DNA of 64,000 bases from Ascaphus truei (Eukaryota; Chordata; Amphibia; Anura; Ascaphidae). Of the stretch, positions 1 to 10,500 are shown in pieces. Below the pieces are notes generated by a model that had not been told where the DNA came from, made no database searches, and saw only the letters and a program-made list of their open reading frames with translations. Each line of letters opens with the position of its first letter. Within the stretch, counting starts at the first letter, position 1. The position numbers were made by a program, and so were the translations under genes. The stretch covers positions 20,464,891 through 20,528,890 of the forward strand of contig CM071579.1 of the NCBI GenBank assembly GCA_036426205.1, in the 5' to 3' direction.

Positions 1-244
1 TTTATGTTCTTTTCCCTTCATGCTCCCCCTGGATTACAACTGGAGAGTGACGATTTGTGGGACTAGCGAAACCAGTCTCCACCAGCTGGGTTTGAGCAGG
101 GGATTTGAACCTTTCAATAATATTATCACGTTATTTGAACACAATATCACTGTTTAACAATTAATTGATTTGGTCAAAATATTCACTGTATATTATTAGT
201 GTACACTAATAGAGTTAGCGCCGTTTTCTTTCACCTTCACGTAG
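1..244. other. AT-rich flank without recognisable feature
   Basis: Single-copy-looking, AT-rich sequence before the first tandem array. No exon, splice pair or terminal inverted repeat was seen. It may be intergenic DNA downstream of the mybpc3 gene, which runs on the minus strand. Confidence 0.4.
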
Positions 245-1234
245 CTCTCTCTCTTTTCCCCAGGTGACACCTCTCTCTTATTCCCAGGTGACACCTCTCT
301 TTTTCCCAGGTGACACCTCTCTTTTCCCCAGGTGACACCTCTCTCTTATTCCCAGGTGACACCTCTCTTTTTCCCAGGTGACACCTCTCTTTTTCCCAGG
401 TGACACCTCTCTCTTTTTCCCAGGTGACACCGCTCTCTTTTCCCAGGTGACCGCTCTCTTTTCCCCAGGTGACACCGCTCTCTTTTCCCAGGTGACACCT
501 CTCTCTTTTCCCCAGGTGACACCTCTCTCTTTTCCCCAGGTGACCGCTCTCTTTTCCCAGGTGACACCGCTCTCTTTTCCCAGGTGACACCGCTCTCTTT
601 CCCAGGTGACCGCTCTCTTTTCCCCGGTGACACTCTCTCTTTTTCCCAGTGACACCTCTCTCTTTTTCCCAGTGACACCTCTCTCTTTTCCCAGTGTGAC
701 CGCTCTCTTTCCCAGGTGACACCGCCTCTTTTTCCCCAGGTGACACCGCTCTCTTTTCCCCAGGTGACACCGCTCTCTTTCCCCAGGTGACACCGCTCTC
801 TCTTTTCCCAGGTGACCGCTCTCTTTTCCCAGGTACCCGTCTCTTTTCCCAGGTGACACCGCTCTCTTTTTCCCAGGTGACACCTCTCTCTTTTCCCAGG
901 TGACACCCCCTCTCTCTTTTTCCCAGGTGACACCTCTCTCTTTTTCCCAGGGGACGCTCTCTTTTCCCGGTGACACCGCTCTCTTTTCCCCAGGTGAACC
1001 GCTCTCTTTCCCCCGTGACACCGCTCTCTTTTCCCAGGTGGACACCGTCTCTTTTCCCAGGTGACCGCTCTCTTTTCCCAGGTGACACCGCTCTCTTTTC
1101 CCAGGTGACACCGCTCTCTTTTCCCAGGTGACCGCTCTCTTTTCCCAGGTGACACCGCTCTCTTTTCCCAGGTGACCGCTCTCTTTTCCCAGGTGACACC
1201 GCTCCTTTCCCAGGTGACGCTCTCTTTTTCCCAG
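245..1234. repeat. Minisatellite, about 23-24 bp unit, roughly 40 copies
   Basis: The unit reads CTCTTTTCCCAGGTGACACC with small length changes. Each copy puts a pyrimidine tract plus CAG directly against GTGAC, so on the plus strand it looks like a splice acceptor abutting a splice donor. All three minus frames stay open for long stretches, giving Arg/Glu/Gly/Lys-rich pseudo-proteins that are only translated repeat. Confidence 0.9.
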
Positions 1235-2925
1235 TGGATTATGTTCCCTTGAGATCACGTCTTCAAAACAAACAAAAAAAAACCCCACTATGCGGATGCT
1301 GTCCGATGTCATTAATATAATGTCTGGAAATCCCCTGTTCCAGCTTTGTCCCTTGTATGTCTCTGTGACGGTCCCTTAAAGAGTCAATTCTACCTAGGAG
1401 GAAAGAGAACTAAGGACACTCACAAACGAAATGTTGCGGATTGCCCCTTTAAAGCAGCAATACTACACCACCCCCCCGCCCCGCCCGCCCCCCTTTCTTC
1501 CTTATTTGTATATGAAAAGCGTGTGACAATACTACGTTCTTACCTAAGCTGACAATCGTTTGGGGCCCCTGTTATAAATCTGTATAAACACTGATTGTGT
1601 GCCTAACATAATGGCTGCTTTTCAGTTTCAATCAATTCTACAGTAATCATCTACAATGTATTCTTGTATTACTACGGTAACATTATCTAGTGTTACAGTT
1701 TGCAGCTCAAACTGCTGGGAACATTGGCAACAAATGATCACAAACAGGAAAGTGTTACAAAGATCTTGCACTGCTGCAACGAAATTCAAAGCAGTTAAAA
1801 ATGAGAAAAGCTGGGTGTGAGCTTCAAAGCCGGGTTCACTGCAAAGTGCTGCCGAAAAAGTTGGCAGAAAAAGCCTGTCCTGAAATATCTGGAGTGCAGC
1901 TATAGGGAAAACCTCTCTTCCCTTCTCTCCCTGTATATCCATCACATCAGTTTCATCAGAGATCTTGTCTACTGTATCTCTAAAGAAGAAAATTAAACAT
2001 GAGATTTTATATATATATATATATATATATATTCAACATTTGTTTAAGTTTTTTTTACCCACGAAGTTGAACTGCTCCTTCCTTTGTTCCCTGTCACCAG
2101 TCTCTCTGATCTCGCCTCTTCTTTGTGTTTGTGTGACCTTCTTCCTGATCCTCTACTGCTCGGTTGCACTTTGCTGATAACTCTCGCTGCCACCTGTTCA
2201 CCGCCCTGTGTCACCACCACTTGTGTACTCCCCCCCTTCTCAGTTGTTACAACTGTTACCCCCTTTTATTTCTGTGGGTGCATCACACCCCCCTCCCCTT
2301 TGCGCCTTTCCTCTTGTCTGCCCTGCACTTCCACTCTAGTCTGTATATGTTCCTAGTGAGCAGGTTGCCTCCCTGTTGTCCCTGAGCCCCGGTCTGTTTA
2401 TCAGCGCTTGCTGCTGCTGCTGCTGGGTTTCTGCCTGTCAGCAGCAGCAGGTGGAGATGCCTCAGACTTCCCGATATGGAGCGTTGGACTGAAACTGCGT
2501 TCATAAACCTGTCAGCAGCTCAGAATACGACCATACATTCATGGTGAGCAGGAGCCTGGAAGGGACATATTCCGTCTCCTCGCTACCACTAAAATAGCGT
2601 CCTGAGGCGAACTGGAAAACCTGTGAGTTATTCGTGTCACACAAGACTCCCTCGGGTCACTAGGTGAACGCTATGAAAGGCGCAGTAGCTGTATAGGGTT
2701 ACTACGTCTGTGTATGGAGGTTATCGGAGAAGGGAAATGGTGATAAATGTGGCATATTGTTTGGAGAGAGGAGCACTTCTTGAGGTTATGAGCGGCTGAC
2801 GCTTTGGTCTCAGTAACATTTAAGTGCCTCCCCTGCAATGCGTTGCTTTACTTTCTGACAGTGATGGGAGCCCGTGGAGAGTCTAGTGCGATATAAATAC
2901 AAGTCACGGAAACTTCTAAAGAAAG
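1235..2925. other. Non-coding stretch with simple repeats and a probable old interspersed repeat
   Basis: Contains a C-rich tract near 1475-1495, a (TA)n run at about 2010-2034, and a GCT-rich patch near 2408-2425. The part from about 1420 to 1960 looks like one interspersed repeat with a minus-strand open frame of about 105 codons; that frame has no domain I recognise. No exon was found. Confidence 0.35.
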
Positions 2926-3000
2926 GGTGGCCAACTCCAGTACTCAAGGTTTTCAGGATATCCCTGCTTCAGCACAGATGGCTCAATTAGAGGCTGTGTC
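2926..3000 (+). mobile_element. 5' half of a palindromic hAT-type MITE
   Basis: Starts GGTGGCCAACTCCAG and runs through TATCCCTGCTTCAGCACA, the same left arm as the complete copies at 23796-23965 and 44222-44392. The right arm is missing. Non-coding. Confidence 0.7.
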
Positions 3001-3179
3001 ATGTGCTAGGCTGGCCATGTGCTCAGCTCCCCTGGGATCACATCATCACTCAGTCTCCAGCGCCTGTGTCATGTCACAGGAGAAGTGTCCCATCCCCTGA
3101 GCAAAGACATCCTGTGTGTCTGACTTTATTATCAATCGTTACCACCAAGAGCGGACACGGGGGCAGAGAATCTGCTGTC

Positions 3180-4040
3180 TGATGGATGCTGTTATATAGG
3201 GGTCTGTGAGACACGTATAATGCTGTCATATAGGGGGGCTGTGAGACACGTATAATGCTGTCATATAGGGGGGCTGTGAGACATGTAATGCTGTCATATA
3301 GGGGGCTGTGAGACACGTATAATGCTGTCATATAGGGGGGCTGTGAGACATGTAATGCTGTCATATAGGGGGCTGTGAGACGTAATGCTGTCATATAGGG
3401 GTCTAGGGGACACGTATAATGCTGTCATATAAGGGGGCTGTGAGACACGTAATGCTGTCATATAGGGGTCTAGGGGACACGTATAATGCTGTCATATAGG
3501 GGGCTGTGGGACACGTAAAATGCTGTCATATAAGGGGGCTGTGAGACATAATGCTGTCATAAAGGGGGCTGTGAGACATGTATAATGCTGTCATATAGGG
3601 GCTGTGAGACAATGCTGTCATATGGGGGGCTGTGACGCACAATGCTGTCATAAGTGACCTATGAGACACAATGCTGTCATAAGTGGCCTATGAGAGACAC
3701 AATGCTGTCATATAGGGGGCTGTGAGATGCGTATAATGCTGTCATATAGGGGGACTGTGAGACACGTATAATGCTGTCATATAGACATCACACAGACATT
3801 TAAAGCTGTAATACAGGGGTGATGTGACACAGATAGCTAATGCTTTAATATAGGGGTGTTGTGAAACATCTAATGCTGTAATATAGGGGTGCTGCGACAT
3901 GTTGAATGCTGTAATACAGGGGTGCTGTGACAAGCATGCCGAATGTTGTAATATAGGGGTGCTGTGGCACAGACATCTAATGCTGGAATACAGGGGTGCT
4001 GTGACACATCGATGCTGTAATACAGAGGTGCTGTGACACG
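3180..4040. repeat. Minisatellite of about 34 bp drifting into a second subfamily
   Basis: The first part (to about 3780) repeats TGCTGTCATATAGGGGGCTG followed by TGAGACACGTATAA. The second part (about 3780-4040) repeats a related unit with TAATATAGGGGTGCTGTGAC. The change in consensus suggests the array grew in two phases. Confidence 0.9.
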
Positions 4041-4820
4041 TTCAGCGATCGGTCGCCGTTTCACTTTCTCTTGAAATGGATTGATTGAAATAAAGACGTT
4101 ACCTCTAGTTTTCCATATGAGCCCAAAATAAATCCGTATTGTACAAACCTTTCTGCGGCGCAGTCCCGGTGACGCCGGCCGGCTCCGCTGCTGTGTATTA
4201 TAGCAAAATCGGTGCTATTCAGGTAAGAAAAAAATCCCATGGAAAGCAAACAGATTTGGGGCTGAATCTGGTCCTTTTTTCTTTGCCTGTGAACTGCACC
4301 CTTTGAATTTCTTCAACTCGGGAACGGTTTAATGGTTGTTTCTCACGTTAACGGCTGGCTGTCCCGATGCAGAAATGTTTGTATAAGAAAAGACAGGAGA
4401 ACGAAGCACTCTGATTTCATCGTTTTATTTCACCTTAGAAACCATCCCGGCACGTTCTGTATCTGTCTTCCAGTGAGGTGCTATTATCCCCCAGGAACCA
4501 ACCTGAGCTCCCCCACCTCTGCAAATCATGCTCAACACATCCAGGCTCAGAGCCCTGGCACCTCAGCACAAGAATCCCCATAAACAGCAGAAAGGGGTTT
4601 GTTAAAAGGCGAAACCAAAAGTGTGGGCTCTCTCTGTGTTATTAATGCTCCTGGAGTATCACAGATTGCACATGCAATGGATTTTCTTTCATCTTCTGTT
4701 CAGTTCCAACTCTCTAAAGTCACCTGCGAAGAAAGAGCAATAAGTTGTGTTCACCGGTTACCGACATGTTCCCCATGATCAAGCCCTGCATACATTCAGA
4801 AACTAAACGAGTAGAGGGGG
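4041..4820. other. Non-coding stretch, possible 3' end region of mybpc3
   Basis: No tandem repeat until the poly-G run. It contains the weak candidate last exon and poly(A) signal listed separately. Otherwise nothing recognisable. Confidence 0.3.
4424..4563 (-). other. mybpc3: Tentative terminal exon and poly(A) signal of mybpc3
   Basis: On the minus strand an AG is followed by GTGCCAGGGCTCTGA, which reads V-P-G-L-stop. About 120 bases downstream is AATAAA (4429-4424). Human MYBPC3 ends LEVR-VPQ-stop, with the last residues on a tiny separate exon, so the motif fits. Against it: the preceding exon ends with one base of a codon, so the exon would have to start one base later than the AG allows, unless a base is wrong here. 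Weak call. Confidence 0.22.
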
Positions 4821-4821
4821 T

Positions 4822-5190
4822 CTGGGGGGGGGGGGGGGGGGGGAGAAAGGGAGGAGAGGAGAGTTACATGCTATACACAGATTATAATGAGATGTATCAC
4901 ATTCTGTGTCTCTGCCCCAGCTTGCACCTTGGGGAGTGTCAGTAGGAGGAGTTGGGGGGAGTTACATGGTACACAGATTATAATGAGATGTATAACATTA
5001 CTTCTGCGTCCTCTGTCCCAGTTTTGCACCTTGGGGAAGTCAAGTGGGAGGAGTTGGGGGGGGGGGGGGGGGGGATAGGGTGTACATGGTGCACAGATAT
5101 AATGAGTGTACACATTCTGTGTCTCTGCCCCAGCTTGCACCTGGGTCGTCCGTAGTGAGAATTGGGGGTTACATTGATGCACAGATATAT
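4822..5190. repeat. Poly-G run and about three copies of a 105-110 bp repeat
   Basis: A run of about 18 G is followed by repeated blocks, each with TTGCACCTTGGGGA, a G-rich patch, ACACAGATTATAATGAGATG and TCTGTGTCTCTGCCCCAG. Later copies lose bases, and a second long poly-G lies near 5056-5074. Homopolymer lengths are probably unreliable. Confidence 0.75.
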
Positions 5191-5438
5191 ATGGAAATGT
5201 AATCAACATTCGCTCTGGCCATTTATTGTTTCATTATCCTTTTATTTGGCCCCAAAACCCTCCAATTCTGAAGTGGTGTAAATCTAACACTGCATCAGGC
5301 GCTGAGAGCCTGTTCTTACGTACACTGTCCGCGCTTTGCTCCGAAGAACGAGCAGCGGCCCGCCTGGACAAACTTTTCTTACGTTGATACACAGACCCGC
5401 AAATATTTAGTAGGCTGTATAAATACACAGAGTGATTG

Positions 5439-5622
5439 GGGGTCATTCCACAAAGTCTCCCAAGTACGCAAAACTGGAGAAAACCGACACAAAAACAGCC
5501 CCATATTTATTCAAGAAAAGGAAGTGAAGATATTGGAATTTTTCTTTGATAAATCTGGTCCAATACTTTGTGGCAACACTATGTCTGAGTATTTGCAGCC
5601 GGAGACTTTACTAAATGACCCC
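5439..5622. mobile_element. MITE with about 22-bp terminal inverted repeats
   Basis: The left end GGGGTCATTCCACAAAGTCT and the right end, read in reverse complement (GGGGTCATTTAGTAAAGTCT), match over most positions. The interior is AT-rich and non-coding. At about 184 bp this is a typical non-autonomous DNA transposon. Superfamily not assigned. Confidence 0.65.
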
Positions 5623-5984
5623 ATGTGTCCCTTCCCGTATCTGCCTTGGTGTAAGTTTATGGCGCTAATAACCGCGCGGTTTCTGAGCTGAAGATTCCTC
5701 TAAAGCACCAAAGGTGGGGGAAAAGGACACTGAATTCCCCGTTCTCTCCTTATCGTGGTCAAGTCACTTATCGCTTAACCCCTTCCCTGCCACAGGGAGG
5801 AGATAGAGGCCAGTGTTGAAGCCGGAGACCTGGTGTTGGGATATTACAATGCGTTAGGTCATATTAATCTCAATCCCCCTTCCATCTCTCTTAAAAACCC
5901 CGTAGTGTGACATGTTTAAACCCATCTACCTGGCATCATCCAAGAGGATCATTACTGAGGCACTAAGAAGAGAAAAAAAGAAGA
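5623..5984. other. Non-coding stretch, nothing recognisable
   Basis: Mixed-composition sequence between a MITE and a short minisatellite. No exon, repeat unit or transposon end was seen. Confidence 0.4.
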
Positions 5985-6195
5985 GAGACATATTAACACA
6001 GAAAAAACTTGGGTTGCACGGAGCCAGTCCCCCTGTGTGACATAGTAACACAGAACTTGGGTGCACTGGAGCCAGTCCCCCTGTGTGACATAGTAACACA
6101 GACTTGGGGTGCACTGCCAGTCCCCCTGTGTGAACTAGTAACAACAAGAACTTGGGGGCACTGAAGCCATCCCCCTGTGTGACATAGACACAGAG
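5985..6195. repeat. Minisatellite, about 48 bp unit, four copies
   Basis: The unit contains AACACAGAACTTGGGTGCAC and CCAGTCCCCCTGTGTGACAT. Each copy differs by small indels. Confidence 0.85.
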
Positions 6196-6424
6196 AGAAG
6201 GGACATCCCATCGGCTGCTCCTATCATGGGGTGACACAGACAGGAGGGATTGTGGTCTATCCATTCTGTCTCTCTTACCAGATGACCCAGACTCTGACCA
6301 ATGCCCTAAAGAGGCTGTTTATAAAAGCTCTCCCACCGCATGCTGTTTGTTACCAGTGCTCAAACAGCGTTTGAATCTGAAAGAATTGATAACACTAAGC
6401 CTTCATTGTGTTTGCCTTCCAGCT

Positions 6425-7095
6425 GCCAGAGGTGCACAGGGGTGCAGTGTCACAGTGATGTAAAGGGGTTTGCAGAGGGGCACAGTAATGCACAGGGGTG
6501 CAGTGGTCACAGAGATCCACAGTGATGGATAGTGGTGCACGAGGTGCGCGGGTTCCCGGTTGCTACTTCTCCCGGACCACGTGATGCACAGAGGTGCACG
6601 GTTCCTGATTTCCGCATTTCCCGGATTCACAGTGATGCACAGGTTCCCTGATTTGTGTCTCATTGATTCATAGTGATGTACAGAGCTGCACAGGTTCCCT
6701 GATTTCGTGTCTCCCGGAGTTCTTTGTCTCAGTGATGCACAGGTTCCCTGATTTCATGTCTCATTGATTCACAGTGATGTACAGAGCTGCACAGGTTCCC
6801 TGATTTCGTGTCTCCCGGAGTTCTGTGTCTCAGTGATGCACAGGTTCCCTGATTTCGTGTCTCCCGGAGTTCTGTGTCTCAGTGATGCACAGAGGTGCAC
6901 AGGTTCCCTGATTTCGTGTCTCATTGATTCACAGTGATGTACAGAGCTGCACAGGTTCCCTGATTTCGTGTCTCCCGGAGTTCTGTGTCTCAGTGATGCA
7001 CAGGTTCCCTGATTTCGTGTCTCCCGGAGTTCTGTGTCTCGGTGATTCACAGTAATGCACAGAGATGCACAGGTTCCCTGATTTCCGTGTCTCCC
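6425..7095. repeat. Nested minisatellite with two unit types
   Basis: A short TGCACAGGGGTGCAGTG-type repeat (6430-6540) gives way to a longer unit containing CACAGGTTCCCTGATTTCGT and CTCCCGGAGTTCTGTGTCTC. The longer units alternate with blocks containing TCATTGATTCACAGTGATGT, a higher-order arrangement. Confidence 0.85.
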
Positions 7096-7213
7096 TGATA
7101 AAGGTTAGTACTTTTCCATTAAGATGTTCATGACCCCAGGATCTCCTGGACCTGTGTCCTGTTGGAGAGAGGGATATATCCTGGCTGCAGAGATGTATGA
7201 CATGATGTTATAG

Positions 7214-7332
7214 AGAGGTGTGTAAGCCACGTGCAGTATCACTCCTGGGTAAGCCACGTGCAGTATCACTCCTGGGTAAGCCACGTGGAGTATCACTCCT
7301 GGGTAAGCCACGTGCAGTATCACTCCTGGCCC
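7214..7332. repeat. Minisatellite, 27 bp unit, four copies, beside the C10 exon
   Basis: The unit GTAAGCCACGTGCAGTATCA + CTCCTGG is nearly perfect in all four copies. In mybpc3 orientation it begins about a dozen bases after the splice donor of the C10 exon. Confidence 0.9.
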
Positions 7333-7343
7333 TCTTTGCTCAC

Positions 7344-7530
7344 CTCGCACCTCCAGCCTGCACTCCGTCTCTGCTTCCCCGAACTGGTTCACTGCTTTGC
7401 ACGTGTATACTCCCCCATCAAACGGGCTGGGTTTCCTCAGCTCCATGGTCAGCACCCCCTGCTTACTGAACATGCGGTACCGAGCCTCTTCAGACAGGTC
7501 CATTTTGTTCTTGTACCAGAAGACCTTGGG
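7344..7530 (-). CDS. mybpc3: Myosin-binding protein C, C10 Ig domain, second half (exon)
   Basis: MyBP-C is a thick-filament protein of striated muscle; its C-terminal Ig domain C10 anchors it to the light meromyosin rod. This 187-bp exon starts after a CAG acceptor with [12 protein letters not shown] and runs through [13 protein letters not shown], the Ig signature [19 protein letters not shown] and CRLEVR before a GTGAGC donor. It has an intact reading frame. The [15 protein letters not shown] spacing is closest, from memory, to human MYBPC3; MYBPC1 or MYBPC2 of this species cannot be excluded. It joins in phase to the exon at 13662-13790. The last few codons and the stop lie on another exon. 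Confidence 0.88.
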
Positions 7531-7550
7531 CTGTGATATTGAGGAGAAGC

Positions 7551-10500
7551 GAGATATGTATCAGTGTAACACAGCCTACTGCACTGTACTCATCTATCTC
7601 TATATCTGTATATCTATCAGTGTAACACAGCCTACTGTACTGTACTGTACACATCTATCTCTATATCTGTATATCTCTCAGTGTAACACAGCCTACTGTA
7701 CTGTACTGTACACATCTCTATATCTCTATTATATCAGTGTAACAGAGCCTACTGTATTGTACACATCTATCTCTATCTGTATATCGTGATCATGTAACAC
7801 AGCCTACTGTACTGTACTGTACACATCTATCTCTATATCTGTATATCTATCAGTGTAACACAGCCTACTGTACTGTACACATCTATCTCTATCGTGTATA
7901 TCTATCAGTGTAACACAGCCTACTGTACTGTACTGTACACATCTATCTCTATCTGTATATCTATCAGTGTAACACAGCCTACTGTAGCTGTACTGTACAC
8001 ATCTATCTCTATATCATCTATCTCTATATCTGTATATCTATCAGTGTAGCACAGCCTACTGTACTGTACTGTACACATCTATTCATACTCCTTATATCTA
8101 TCAGTGTAACGACCTACTGGTACTGACTTTCACATCTATCTCTATATCTGTATATCTATTAGTGTAACACAGCCTACTGTACTGTACACATCTATCTCTA
8201 TATCTGTATATCTATCAGTGTAACACAGCCTACTGTACTGTACACATCTATCTCTGTATATCTATTAGTGTAACACAGCCTACTGTACTGTACACATCAA
8301 TCGCTATATCTGTATATCAGTGTAACACAGCCTACTGTACTGTATACATCTATCTCTATATCTGTATATCTATCAGTGTAACACAGCCTACTGGTACTGT
8401 ACTGTACACATCTATCTCTATATCCGTATATCTATCAGTGTAACACAGCCTACTGGTACTGTACACATCTATCTCTATCTGTAGATCTATCAGTGTAACA
8501 CAGCCTACTGTACTGTACTGTACACATCTATCTCTATATATGTATATCTATCAGTGTAACACAGCCTACTGGGACTGTACACATCTATCTCTATCTGTAT
8601 ATCTATCATGTCCACAGCCTACTGTACTGATACTGTAACTAAATCTCTATACTCTGATATCATCATTGGTAACACAACCTACTCACTGTACCCACATCTA
8701 TCTCTATATCTTTATATCTATCAGTGTAACACGCCTACTGTACTGTACACATCTATCTCTATCTGTATATCTACATTGTAACACCGCTACTGTACACATC
8801 TATCTCTATATCTGTATATCTATCCGTGTAATACAGCCTACTGGTACTGTACACATCAATCTCTATATCTGTAATACTGTCAGTGTAACACAGCCTACTG
8901 GTACTGTACTGTACACATCAATCTCTATATCTGTATATCTATCAGTGTAACACAACCTACTGCACTGTACACATCTATCTCTATATCTTTATATCTATCA
9001 GTGTAACACAGCCTACTGTAACTGTACCATCTATCTCTATCTGTATATCTATTAGTGTAACACAGCCACTGTACTGTAACCATCTCTCTATATCTGTATA
9101 TCTATTAGTGTAACACAGCCTACTGTACTGTACACATCTCTCTATATCTGTATATCAGTGTAACACAGCCTACTGTACTGTACACAGCTCTCTATATCTG
9201 TAATTCTATCGAGTGTAACACAGCCTACTGTACTGTACACATCTATCTCTATATCTGTTTCTATCAGTGTAACACAGCCTACTGTACTGTACTGTACACA
9301 TCTATCTCTATATCTGTATATCTATCAGTGTAACACAGCCTACTGTACTGTACTGTACACATCTCTATATCTCTATATATATCAGTGTAACACAGCCTAC
9401 TGTATTGTACACATCATCTCTATCTGTATATCTAGCTCAGTGTAACACAGCCTACTGTAATGTACACTCTATCTCTATGATCTGTATATCTAGATCAGTG
9501 TGCACAGGCCTAGTGTAACTGTACGGTACACATCTATCTCTATATCTGTATATCTATCAGTGTAACACAGCCCTGTACTGTACTGTTACACATCATCTGC
9601 TATCTCTGTATATCTGAGCCGTGTAACACAACCTACTACGCACTTGTACACATCCTATCGTCTATAATCTTATATCTTCGATGTAAACACAGTCCTACTG
9701 TACTGTACATCTATCTCTATCTGTATATCTATCAGTGTAACACAGCCTTACTGTACACATCATAACTCTATATATATATCTATCGTGTAATACAGCCTAC
9801 TGGTATCGTACACATCAATCTCTATATCTGTATACCTACTGTCTGGTAACACAAGCTACTGGTAACTGACTGTAAACATCAATCTCTATCCTCTGTAATC
9901 TATCAGTGTAACACACACCTACAGCACTGTCCCAATCTATCTCTATATCTTTATTTATCTTTACCGTACTATAACTTCTTCGTATCCGTATTATAACACA
10001 GCCTACTGTACTGTACACATCTCTCTATACGTATTCTATTAGTGTAACACGCCTACTGTACTGTACACATCTCTTTTCTGATATCTAAGTATACTCAGTA
10101 GTACACATCCTTATATTGACAGGAACACGCTACTGTATGTAAACAGCTCTCATATCTTGGTATATATTCAGTGTAACACAGCACTACTGTACGGTCGCAT
10201 CTATCTCTATATCTTAGTATCTATGCAGTGTAAACACCAAGCCCGCTTCCTGGGTACGTGTACAACTGACACACTATCTCTATATCTGTATATCTATCGT
10301 GAACACAGCCACGTGACGACTGTACTGTGCATACGTTAAATCTGTTAACACAGTATACCTCTATATCTCTATCGATATTATCAGTGTAACACACCTACGT
10401 ATGTACACATCGATCTCTATACTGTATATCTAATCAGTCACAGCCTCTGTACTGTACTGTACACATCTTATCTCTATCTGCTATATATATCAGTGTAAAA

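Noticed and set aside
237..1312. Overlapping minus-strand open frames of 269-344 codons rich in Gly, Lys, Arg and Glu
   Set aside because: They are the 23-24 bp minisatellite read in three frames. All three are open and no splice or domain signal supports a gene.
1628..1945. 105-codon minus-strand frame with hydrophobic stretches
   Set aside because: No homology I recognise, no conserved motif, and it probably lies in an interspersed repeat. Reported only as a non-coding stretch.
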